DNA of 64,000 nt from Trachythela sp. YZ-2020 (lineage: Eukaryota > Cnidaria > Anthozoa > Malacalcyonacea > Clavulariidae), in NCBI GenBank assembly GCA_016169945.1, contig JADLSH010000318.1, positions 248,001-312,000 of the forward strand, given 5' to 3'. A program made the position numbers and the translations under genes. The notes below the pieces were generated by a model, which worked only from the letters and a program-made list of their open reading frames with translations, did not search any database and was not told the origin of the DNA. The stretch's first letter is position 1, and every line of letters begins with the position of its first letter. Below, one piece after another: positions 33,601 to 44,654 of this stretch.

Positions 33601-36600
33601 AATGGTAAATTCTATTCCGGGAAACAATTTTATCACTAAACTGTTAGTTACATCACTGAACATGGTATGAAAAAAATAAGATATACACATTGTACTTACC
33701 AGAGGAAAATGTGTTATTCTTTATCAAAGCATTGACAATGGTGCGACCCTCTCGTTTCATTCTAAATTGAAATAGAGAATTTATCAAACACTTGGTACTT
33801 CGGTCTCCTGCTGTAGTGGGATGACCCTTCTAGGAAGAACAGTTCAGAACTGATAGAGCTATCCAGTAAAAATAAAGTCAGTTTAGTTTAGGTTTCCTAC
33901 TGTAGTAACACTGGATCAATAAGAGATGACCCTTACTGGACCTCTAGGAAAAACAATTTAGAACTGATAGAGCTATCCAGTAAAAATAAAGTCAGTTTAG
34001 TTTAGGTTTCCTACTGTAGTAACACTGGATCAATAAGAGATGACCCTTACTGAACCTCTAGGAAAAACAGTTCAGAACTGATAGAGCTATCCAGTAAAAA
34101 TAAAGTCAGTTTAGTTTAGGTTTCCTATTGTAGTAACACTGGATCAATAAGAGATGACCCTTACTGGACCTCTAGGAAGAACAATTTAGAACTGATAGAG
34201 CTATCCAGTAAAAATAAAGTCAGTTTAGTTTAGGTTTCCTCCTGTAGTAACACTGGATCAATAAGGGATGACCCTTACTGGACCTCTAGGGAGAACAGTT
34301 TAGAACTGATAGAGCTATCCAGTATAAATAAAGTCAGTTTAGTTTAGGTTGTCTCCTGTTGTAACACTGGATCAATAAGAGATGATCCTTACTGGACCTC
34401 TAGGAAGAACAGTTTAGAACTGATAGAGCTATCCAGTATAAATAAAGTTAGTTTAGTTTAGGTTTCCTCCTGTAGTAACACTGGATCAATAAGGGATGAC
34501 ACTTACTGGATCTCTAGGGAGAACAGTTTAGAACTGATAGAACTATCCAGTATAAATATAGAGTTAGTTTAGTTTAGTAATTAGTTTGGTTTAGAGATTG
34601 TACGTCCCTAACTTACTGAGTAACTTCTTTTATCATCTTTTTAGAAACGACTTTAATTCTTTCCACAGTAAACTGGACGTTGTACAGCAGATCACGAAGT
34701 AACTCAATAGCGACAGTGTATTTTTCCATTTCAATCTAGAAAATGCAAAATTACGGACCTACTAGGAATGACTCTTACTGGACCTCTGGGGAGAACAGTT
34801 TAGAACTGATAGAACTAACCAGTATAAATAAGTTAGTTCAGTTCAGTTCAGTTCAGTTCAGTTCAGTTCAGTTCAGTTCAGTTCAGTTCAGTTCAGTTCA
34901 GTTCAGTTCAGTTCAGTTCAGTTCAGTTCAGTTCAGTTCAGTTCAGTTCAGTTCAGTTCAGTTCAGTTCAGTTTAGTTTAGTTTAGTTTAGTTTAGTTTA
35001 GTTTAGTTTAGTTTAGTACCTTAAACTTAAGAACAGCAAGTTGTGGAAATTTGCCAGGTCTAAATCTTCTGCCATTAAGTCCGAGTGAAGTGCCATGATC
35101 TAAGGTATCTTGTGTTAGTTGGGCGACAATTTCCTCGTGTGATACGAGCACTAGAAAATAATAAAGATGGGCTATGACGTGTGCGTAGATCATGCAGAGG
35201 TAGTCCATGTTCTTGAATGTGGACTACCTTAAAGTGATCTGATGTTGTACAGAACTCACTGGTGAGTTAAGTATGGTTAGATAATGCAGAGGTAGTACAT
35301 GTTCTTGAATGTAGCCTACCTTAAAGTGATCTGATGTTGTACAGAACTCACTGCTGAGTTAAGTATGGTTAGATAATGCAGAGGTAGTCCATGTTCTTGA
35401 ATGTAGCCTACCTTAAAGTGATCTGATGTTGTACAGAACTCACTTCTGAGTTAAGTATGGTTAGATAATGCAGAGGTATTGAATTGAATTTATTAAAACT
35501 TGAAAGGGCAGTTTACAAAAAGAAACTGAAAAACTCAAGTAACAAGATAACATTAAATACGATAGTCCATATTCTTGAATGTAGCCTACCTTAAAGTGAT
35601 CTGATGTTGTACAGAACTCACTTCTGAGTTAAGTATGGTTAGATAATGCAGAGGTAGTACATGTTCTTGAATGTGGGCTACATTAAAGTGATCTGATGTT
35701 GTACAGAACTCACTGCTGAGTTAAGTATGGTTAGATAATGCAGACGTAGTACATGTTCTTGAATGTAGCCTACCTTAAAGTGAACTGATGTTGTACAGAA
35801 CTCACTGCTGAGTTAAGTATGGTTAGATAATGTAGAAGTAGTACATGTTCTTGAATGTGGGCTACCTTAAAGTGATCTGATGTTGTACAGAACTCACTGC
35901 TGAGTTAAGTATGGTTAGATAATGCTGAGGTAGTACATGTTCTTGAATGTGGACCACAATAAAGTGATTTGATGTTGTACAGAACTCGTGTGAGTAGAGT
36001 TAAGTCTCTTTTGCACCCTCTTTCAATTGACTCAAATGAGTACAAGCTTGCTCTGGGCGCCAATTATAGTTTATTTAATTATTGACTTCACCTAGTTAGT
36101 ACAAATGGTTCAACATGATAAGTAACTAACCTCCATTTCTTAAGACAGGTGACTCTAGTATAAGAGCAATGTACAGACTAAGATAGTCTTTAAGATGGTC
36201 AGGGAGAACACTCGTATCCACAAGAACAGTTATCTAGAAATGAACAAATATAGAAACATCGTAAAACACGGGTGGCAGACGCGGTTAGCGCGCTGCCCCT
36301 TGCCACTGAGTTAAGCTTGCTTAACTGCCCCTTGCCACTGAGTTAAGCTTGCTATTATATGTCGGGGGTAGAAGGGGGTAGAGTGTTTACTTAGGTTGGG
36401 TAACTTCCCTGTACTTGAAAACTCATGTAAGTATAGTTTCGTTGGTTCACTCCTGTGCTTCGAGGGTTGTCTCCAGAAGGCGACCTATAAAATAAACCAT
36501 CCCACACGGCTAAGTATGATGAAAACATACATGTTAACTTCAACGTTACCTCAATGAACAAAGAAGAGATATGATCCAATTGAAATGAATACGGAATATT

Positions 36601-39600
36601 GTTTACTGGAACTTTTGAAGTGATGACATCATCAGATACTTTCCCAAGATTACTTGCGGTCTTCACTTCATGAAAGTTGATACTTGAAATCGAGGGTATA
36701 GGAAGACTGCTGACCAACTCTAATGGCGGCTCAACCTTTAAAGAGAATACAGTACTCAAGTTTTAAGTAGGACCCTCAGTGGTTAATGCGTGTCCTTCAT
36801 TGCTGCGATCGCGGTTCGATTTCTGCATATGCCGTTATCACATTAAAATTTCGTCTCATGTGAGAAGAGTGGCTACAGTTCAACTCTACCAAACACCACA
36901 GGTTTTCTCCAGGTACTCTGGTTTCCTCCTGTAAGAGATGACCCTTACTGGACCTCTAGGTAGAACAGTTTAGAACTGATAGAGCTATTCAGTATAACTA
37001 AGTTTAGTTTAGGTTTCCTCCTGCAGTAACACTGAACCCATAAGGGATGACACTTGCCGGACATCTAGGGAGAACAGTTTAGAACTGATTGTGCTATCCT
37101 GTATAAATAGAGCTAGTTGAATAACTATTACTTTCAAAGCTAAACCTAACCCCGTTCTCCTCGTTTGCTTTCTTTAATCGTTCTCCTTGTTCTTGCAAAC
37201 CATTAGGTCCCAGTCTCTCCTGTTGTTGCTTCACGCGGTCTTCCTCAATTTTCGACATTTCTGTCATTAACTTCTGACTTGGTTCACCAGTCACCTGTCA
37301 GGATTTATGTCATGTGACTGAATTGAATATACAGGGGATCTCTGTGGAGTAGCAAATTGAACAGGCCTACATTTCAGGGTTGTTGGTAGCACAGTGGTTA
37401 GCGCATGCGTCGTTCATCTTTGTGACCGAGTTCTATTCCTGCAATACACAGAACTTGTCTGATTATAATTCCCCTCGCATGTGAGAAGAGTGCTTCCACT
37501 TTACCAAACCTTGCATCTATTTAACAATTAGATTATGAGCTCAAGATTATGAGCTCATTCGGGCTACGCCCTCAACAACTATCACCTCATAGAAATCGAG
37601 AGCGAATAATCTAATTGTTTTAGTAGAAACCAGCAAGAAAACAGTATTTCAAAAGGTTTTTCGTAATTTATTGAAATAACTTCGTTAAAAATCTCGCCGA
37701 GGAGATGGCTGTTTCGCTACTCGCTTATCTATCGAATTACAGCATTTGCAATAGTATACTAGTATGATTCTACTAAAACAAAATATAATCTTACTGTTAG
37801 TGATGTCGTATTAACAAAATATTTATCTAAAAATTCAATCCAAAAATCTTGAGACTGCTCAGCCAATTTCTTTAAGTGACGAATTGTATCAACTTTATCT
37901 AAAAGCTAAAATAAAAAAAGTTATTATACAAAATTGCTACCCTGCTGAAAACCAACCGTTTGAAAATCGTCCTAGTCATAGCTGGAGTATATTGGTGGGT
38001 TTCAGTAAATGTTACAGGGCAGCAGATGGTGGTCAACTTCAGAAATGTTGACACTAATAGGAGCAAGAAAATTCAACTAAATATCTCATTTCTATTCGAC
38101 ACCAAATACAAGACTACTACATATAATGAAAAGAATTAACATTATTTTTTCACAGGTTGACCACATTTGCTTCACTATGGTGCTTAGTGAAAACCAACTA
38201 TTGAATTAGCTGTATACATGGTTGAAGTGAAAAAAATACAGAGATGCGCTCATCAATATTATACCTGGTTTGGTTGAGTGGAATATAGGAAATCACCGAT
38301 ACAAAAGCCAGCAAATGTATAATGTGGTTTATCCTCAATCTACAATAAATTAACGTTGGTTAGAATCTATAAATTTTTTGGAAGGTTAACAAATAATCAC
38401 TTGATTTAAAACACAAAACATGGAGTTTCTCTATACAGTTTCTTTTCAATACCTTGTCCATGGCATCTAAGATCTCTCTATGGATAATCGCAGCCATTCT
38501 TTTCATATCTAATTCAACTTTTCCGCCAACTATATCTTGAATTGCCTCAGTTATTCTGGAATCATTAATTGAAGAATTACTGGTTGGTTGGTTGGTTGGT
38601 TGGTTGGATAGGTTAATGAAAATGTTACCTTGGTATAACATCATGTAGTTTTTCTGTGGGAACATTCTCAGCCGTGATATAAAGACATCCTTCTGAATTT
38701 TCAATGAAATCAAAACTAACCTATATAGACATAGGGTTAAAATAAGGGTTGGGATTAGGTTAAGATTAAGTTAGTTTAAGGGGTGGGATTAGGATTTTGT
38801 TCAGATGAGAGTTGGGCTTAAGTTAGGAAAAGGGTTGGATTAAGGGTTGGATTAGGAAAGAGTAAGGTTAGGATAAGGGATGGGATGAGGTTCGAATGAG
38901 GGTTAAGATTAGATTAGGACAAGGGTTGGGATTAGAACTAGGGTTAGGATTAGATTAGAAACTTAGGATAATGGTTAGTATTTGGGATAGGTTTGTAAGG
39001 ATTAGGGATAGTTTTTCTGTTAAGGTTAAGAAATTTCTGTATTTACAATGTGGTTGTTGATGAAGAAATTGACTTGAAAGTGCAACATCATATCTATGTT
39101 ATATTTGAAGGCTTTATTCAGTTTACATCACTGCAATAAGGATCTTAGACTTGCTTGCAAACTATTTAGATGCGCGACAAAGCCCAATTTTCTTAAAGCT
39201 CGAGTCGGAAATTTGCCTCAAGCTCGCCCGTATTAACCCAGCACGGATTAACCCACTTCGTATTAACCCACTCATTTTACTGGCTCACACATTTTAAAAC
39301 AATTTTTAATATGCGAGTCGACTTGTAGCAAGTCTATAAGGATCTGATATCACACTAAAACTGAGAAGAACCATGCAACTATACCACTTTTTGGTCAAAT
39401 TAAGACCCTCGAAACCCTGACGTTCTTAACTTACATCACTGCAGTAAGGATCAGGACATTCTACTAAGATTTGTTGAAGTGTAGCCACAGGAGAATCTGT
39501 TAGATATGTCATAATCACTTTCATTGCTTCAATTGAATAGTCATCTGTTGCCTTAGGACCGCGATAGCCAATGAGAGCCATGCCTGTCTCTTCGTCGTCA

Positions 39601-42600
39601 GAAGGAAATTGAATTTTTGTTGTCATCGACTCCTTTAAATCTGGAACAATACTTTGCCAGGGTCTAACATGAGATGGACGTTTAGCCTGAAAATAATGTA
39701 GAGGTGTTGGTGTCACAGTGGTTATATATATAGTGCAGGTCCTTTCACTTCTGTGACCAGGGTTTGATTCTTGCAACATGCAGTTGTCTGATTATAGTTT
39801 CACCTCAGTCACACATGAGAAGAATGCTTCCAGTTTGACTCTACCAAACACCACAGTTTCCTCCTGTACCAATGATAGATTAAGCCCTTACTGGACCTCC
39901 AGGGAGAACAGTTTAGAACTGATAAGAGCTATCCAGGATAAATAAAGTTAGTTTAGTGACGCGTACATCACAGACAAACAATATATGATCATGGTACAAT
40001 ACTGTAAAAATGTTCTACTAACTAACTTTAGAAAGTATTTTCTCTTCAAATGACTTCATTCTCTCGAAGACATCTTCAGGCTTGACTTGTCCAGTGATTA
40101 ATAAGCACAAGTTCTCAGGACGATAGAACTTATGATGATAGTTATACACCTTCAACATAAACATGAAAAAACGCACAATTGAATCTCTGGTCACAGACAT
40201 CTTTCTATTATGGACAGTTTCAATGTCCAGACATAACATATTTTTTAACAAAACCTCTATAAAACGGATGCCTATATCCAGACGTTCAACTGTATGGAAT
40301 ATTTGATGAGATGATTGAGATTCAAATTGAATTCAAGTATAAGTTATTGGGTCCATTAAACAACCTGATATTTAAGCCCCGGTTAAGAATGAGAGTTGAT
40401 GAGAGTTGCAACTCTTGCTCACGTGTTTGATTGCCAACTCTAATCAACTTTGACCTGGTTCAAATTTTGATGAGAGCTGATGAGAATTTTCCCTCGTCAG
40501 TTGAGCGGTACATGTGGTAATATCCAGTCAACTCTCATGCAACGTTTGTTCGAAAGGTTTACTATACGTATTTTGGTTGTTATACATAGTACGTAATACC
40601 TTTTTGTGACTACAGGATGTTCGTAGATTTTCCATTATTCCTCCTGTTTCTGACTAAAAATGGTGGTACAGTTGTTAGTGCATGTGCGATTGATTACAAC
40701 TTCGCCTCAGTCACATGTGAGAAGAGTACTACCAGTTTACTCTGCCAAACATTGCAGGTTTTCTCCAGGTATACCCATTTTCTCCTGGACGTTTTGAGCA
40801 GAGATGTCTACGAAGGACGTTTGCACGGAATGTTGAAGTGGCTTCAATCTTTTTCAGGAAGTTCAGAAACAAACTACGACATTTAGATTTCAGCACCTTG
40901 TATCCACAGTTTCCAGGATACATATTTCTAAGAAATGTAAGATGTGTTCGACTTTCTCCCGTATTTTCCCTAGCTTGCATTTCACAGTAGACCACTCCTG
41001 CATCTTCACCTTCTGCATTGATATGATGAACTTCAGTGAGGTATGCTGATTCCTAGAATGATAAGCGTTGTGACAACAAATTGTATAAATCTTGGACAAT
41101 AACTTTGCATGTGTGGAGGCCATGTCACATGAGCCGATGAGGTAATTTTTGTTGCAACTTGCAACACAATTTCGGACACAGAGCGATGTTAAATTGCGAT
41201 TGAAATTTGCTTTGTCAAATAACATTCATTTAAGAGTACTTGTAAATTTGTTTACGTTACTTTCATTATGACACGAACAGGACGTGTTCGTGTCATATAT
41301 TGTATATAATTTAGCTTCAATTTTAATTTGTGTATTAATATATTGTATATAACATAGTGTCTAGCCTTATTTGGTTATTATGTATTCTTTTGAATTACCA
41401 AATTAAAGTAGTTAAACCAAACCAAACCAATGTCGGACAAAGTTTGTTAACTAGTTTAGCACAGCTAATCTAATTATCAGTCAGTTTGTTTATCCATCTA
41501 ATCTAGCTGTCCATTTGTGTATCAATTTGTCTAATATATCTCTTTGCCTGTCTGTTACTCCATTTGATGAAATCATCAGGATAAAACAATTCAAACCAAA
41601 AAACTAATAATTTCAAAAGCAAATACTGGCAATAATTTACCGTTAATGTGGGATACAAAATATGATCAAGGTATATAGGTAATAGATTTAAAAATCCTTC
41701 GCTGCCAGCCGTCGTCATTGTGTAACATGTGTGGTCTGTGTCCGTCCAAGCATTTGTTCCTTGCGCCAAACAACGGTTTGCAAAAAGATCAAGTAAACCC
41801 TTCAATGTACAAATAAACCACATTTTAATTGTCCAGTTTAACTACAGGAGGAGACTTAAACTAAACTATACTTTAAAGCTTTATCAGTTCTAAACTGGTC
41901 TTCATACTGGTCCAGTATTATACAAGAGGAAACCAAGCTAAATTACTTTAAGGAGGAAACTTTACTTTATTTATACTTGATGGCTTTATCAGTTCTAAAC
42001 TGGTCTTCCTAGAGATCCAGTAAGGATCATACGTTACTGGTCCAGTATTATACAAGAGGAAACCAAGCTAAATTACTTTAAGGAGGAAACTTTACTTTAT
42101 TTATACTTGATGGCTTTATCAGTTCTAAACTGGTCTTCCTAGAGATCCAGTAAGGATCATACGTTACTGGTCCAGTATTATACAAGAGGAAACCTAGCTA
42201 AATTACTTTAAGGAGGAAACTTTACTTTATTTATACTTGATAGCTTTATCACTTCTAAACTGGTCTTCCTAGAGATCCAGTTTTTATTGGTCCATTAAGA
42301 AACTGGAGTATCCAGGGAAAATCTGCAGTGTTTTGTAGAATCAAACTGGGAGTCTTCTTTTCACATGTGACTGAAGACACAGAAAACTGCACATTGTAGG
42401 ATTTGAATCCAGCTTGCAGAGAAGAAAGGTACATCAACTAAACACTGTGCCATATAATTGAAAGGTTTTGTAGACGGTCAAAATGTCCGGTGTCTTTCAG
42501 AATGGGTCAGACATTTTTATAATTATGTCCGATGGCCTTATGTTTAGTTTGGCGAAAATGTATTCTTTTAAAATCGTATACTGACGCTAAATGTTGGGCA

Positions 42601-44573
42601 GTTATGCATTGATACTTTAAGGCCCGATCAAACGTCCGAGAACGCAAGTCATCGCAAGTAAACGTGCGTTGACTTACGATGCGACTGGTCAAACAAATAC
42701 CCGGCTCCGCTGTCACGCTTAGTGGACCACATAACAGCTCTGATAAACATTTACGGGGTAAATTTACGTCGGACAAAGTTAAAGTTTGGTCGGACATCAA
42801 TACAGTTGGGTCGGACAAACGGTAAACCTCAATTTTCTTTCGGTCGGACAGAATGACCGGTGCATTTCTTTCTTGGTCGGACAATTTCACGAATGGGTCG
42901 GACAATGTCCGTGACCGACCGATATTTTAAGGCCTGGAAAATTATTGAGTGAAAATGATATACATTTAAATGTATATAATTTTCACTCAATAATTTCCCA
43001 TCTACAAAACCTTTCAATTATTATTCAATCGAGTGAGATGCCACCAAAATCTTGATACTGTGCCATATACTATATATACTATATACTATACCTTATAAGG
43101 ATAATTTTCACTACCCATAAACACCAAGTGTTCCAATGTGTGCGGCAGACCATCATCATCATGGGCCTCGGTAGCTAAATCATTATAATCATCTTAAATT
43201 TTTTAACTTTAATCACCACTTTTGTTCTGGGTTTTAATTTTTAATTAAATCAGTTGCATATGTTTAAGCAGCAGTGTGACCAGGAGTTGGTAAGAAGGCC
43301 TGATAAAAATCACCCATATAGAATGTACAATCTATCTGCGTGGACAACAGTTTAGACTTTAGGTGTCCTGTTATAGATATGACAATACACAACAAAATAT
43401 GCTTTTCTGCAGTGATTTGTGTGCAGACATAGACAATTGTGGATCAGTGGAATGAGTGGATTAGACATGTCAGGTGCACAGACTTTTCATTCCACACTGG
43501 ATAGCGCTTAATGGCCCTTCCTTAATCCAGTATCATACAACCAGTCCAAATTGTAATCTATTTTATTGTCTTTTGACTTTTGCAATACTTGACCATATAA
43601 CCATATTACAAAATTTAAGCAATATTTAATCTAGTACAGAAACCTAAGAGAGAGACAGTTGCTAAGGCTGATGGAAGTAAGGTATATCAGCTTACCGTGC
43701 GGAAATTTAGCCAACTTATGTGCGGAAATTTTTCATTATTCATTATTTTCTTCAGTGAATTATAACAGTCAAACTTCTGCGAATTGACATAATTTTAATA
43801 TCTTTGGCCATTTTCTTTGATGCCGTGGCAGCTTGTCAAGTAAGAGATCTTGATTACCACCGGGAAATGAATTTTTCCCATGCGTTTGGCGAATTGGTGT
43901 GTTAAATCGCAGTTCTCGTTCAAATTTGCGCTTATTTTGTCAATGAAACTGATGAATCAATCATCTTTAATGAGAAAACCTTGCGGACAAAGCAAAAAAG
44001 GGAAATGAAAAAAATGAAAAATTTCACGTGATACGAAAAATACATGCGGGTGGGTTACAGTAAGCTGATACCTTACTTCCATCGGCCTAACGTCTCGAGA
44101 CTCTTGAAAACCTCAAAACCCTGTAGCTGAAACTATGCAGTCTGCAGTTTATAGCGAGACAGTGTATGTAGCAATTATGCTAAATCTACTACAGGACTAA
44201 GAAACTTTCTTCGTCCTGTAGTAGATTTAGCATTGCTACATATTATACATTTACAGGTCTACATAAAAAATATAAGCTAAACAAAATGTACAGTAGTTTT
44301 TCACACAACAAAACGATGTAATACAATAATTGTACAAATATAAACAAACTTAACAATGTAACAAAGGAATGACACAACCAGAAATCAAGTGCATTACTAC
44401 ATGCGAAATAAGCTTTGTTTTATAGCCATACCTAAAGTAAAAAAGCCATTAACAAGCGGCCCAGGTACTTCAACAAAACACAACGTAATTCCAGTCCTCT
44501 TTGACATATATTTCTCAACTTGTAAGCTTTCCAAAAACTGAAAAGAACAAAGTTTTTCAAAATTATCCGCCAT
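30637..44573 (-). CDS. M16-family zinc metallopeptidase, 25 exons (Sdd3 / C05D11.1 group)
   Basis: Exons: 44432-44573, 43092-43174, 41641-41799, 40897-41052, 40600-40653, 40027-40149, 39435-39686, 38629-38720, 38453-38555, 38265-38339, 37795-37905, 37151-37294, 36550-36735, 36131-36233, 35020-35150, 34617-34735, 33700-33761, 33487-33572, 33146-33300, 32613-32793, 32480-32529, 32226-32319, 31838-31954, 31057-31100, 30637-30793. They sum to 2,979 bp (992 residues) and every phase fits. The inverted zinc motif HTLEH is H59-E62-H63; E152 (VVYCEM) is the probable third ligand. Other family blocks: AEGEDAGVVY, FYRPENLCLLITGQV, GPMWRQIRGLGLSY, CAICCHPSKVDE. Related to presequence proteases, but no leading mitochondrial targeting peptide is obvious. 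The end is uncertain: stop TAA 30637-30639 overlaps a strong donor (CAGAA|GTAAGT), so a short last exon may lie downstream, beyond the transposon. Confidence 0.9.
31150..31480. repeat. MITE with AACAATTAGA stem-loop and flanking SINE tail
   Basis: A leader with the self-complementary ATAGACTATCAC...GTGATAGTCTA (31190-31245) is followed by AACAATTAGACAACTCGGCC and its reverse complement around GAATAGTCAACTCGGC...GTTGACTATTC (31373-31470). It lies in the intron between exons 23 and 24 of the metallopeptidase; a relative is at 37525-37622. Confidence 0.6.
33830..34600 (+). repeat. Tandem array of SINE tails, period about 119 bp
   Basis: About seven copies of the type B SINE 3' module (GTAACACTGGATCAATAAG ... 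GATAGAGCTATCCAGTA and TAGTTTAGGTTTCC) lie head to tail in the intron between exons 16 and 17 of the metallopeptidase. Shorter arrays of the same module are at 52200-52540, 53370-53690 and 59690-60060. Confidence 0.8.
34836..35016. repeat. (GTTCA)n then (GTTTA)n microsatellite at a splice site
   Basis: About 27 perfect GTTCA units are followed by about nine GTTTA units. The array is continuous with the TAAATAAGTTAGTT end of a type B SINE, whose tail unit is GTTTA. It ends at 35016, a few bases from exon 15 of the metallopeptidase (35020), so on the minus strand the intron starts directly with the repeat. Confidence 0.9.
35195..35990. repeat. 92-bp tandem repeat, about eight copies with one insertion
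   Basis: Units start TAGTxCATGTTCTTGAATGT at 35201, 35293 and 35385, and again from about 35568. Each contains AAAGTGATCTGATGTTGTAC. A roughly 90-bp unrelated stretch interrupts at 35477-35565. The array lies in the intron between exons 14 and 15 of the metallopeptidase. A single antisense copy occurs at 54380-54467. Confidence 0.9.
38725..39010. repeat. Degenerate TTAGG-like array
   Basis: Irregular GGGTTAGGATTAGG/AAGGGTTGG units lie in the intron between exons 7 and 8 of the metallopeptidase. Similar tracts occur at 13690-13780, 32850-33060 and 61037-61456, and an antisense short one at 45628-45670. Confidence 0.6.
41933..42300. repeat. 130-bp tandem repeat, three copies
   Basis: CCAAGCTAAATTACTTTAAG recurs at 41933, 42063 and (CCTAGCTA) 42193. 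Each unit includes the antisense type B SINE tail. The copies are nearly identical, so the expansion is recent. They lie in the intron between exons 2 and 3 of the metallopeptidase. Confidence 0.85.
43665..44088. repeat. MITE with GATGGAAGTAAGGTAT terminal inverted repeats
   Basis: TIRs of about 28 bp (GGCTGATGGAAGTAAGGTAT, then CAGCTTAC) face each other at 43665-43697 and 44060-44088 with no coding content between. It lies in intron 1 of the metallopeptidase. A small separate hairpin (GTAGCAATTATGCTAAATC arms) follows at 44167-44240. Confidence 0.7.
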
Positions 44574-44654
44574 GATGTCAATTTAGTAATTCGATAGGAA
44601 ATTCGAAATCTTAATGATAAACTGGAAACACGAATGAGTTAGCAAAATTACAAA
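44574..44654. promoter_or_regulatory. Bidirectional promoter between the metallopeptidase and PSMB7
   Basis: Only 81 bp separate the start codons of two divergent genes. No TATA box is seen. Both starts lie in YY1-like contexts (minus: ATCATGGCGGAT; plus: AAAATGGCCGAT; YY1 consensus AAnATGGCSG), as at many TATA-less housekeeping promoters. Transcription starts must lie in, or overlap, these few bases, unless a 5' UTR intron was missed. Confidence 0.6.

Noticed and set aside
34743..34976. Open frame coding for repeated QFSSV
   Set aside because: It is a translation of the GTTCA pentanucleotide array in a peptidase intron.
35195..35990. Possible repeated gene or small RNA cluster
   Set aside because: The 92-bp units have no open frame, no pol III boxes and no stable hairpin; a simple tandem repeat is enough.
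39040..39112. Extra exon of the metallopeptidase on the minus strand
   Set aside because: It is open with splice-like ends, but exons 7 and 8 join directly in phase and match the family order without it.
42507..43017. Minus-strand frame with repeated LSDQ/VRP motifs
   Set aside because: The repeats come from the GTCGGACA motifs of a decayed hAT-like MITE, not from a protein.
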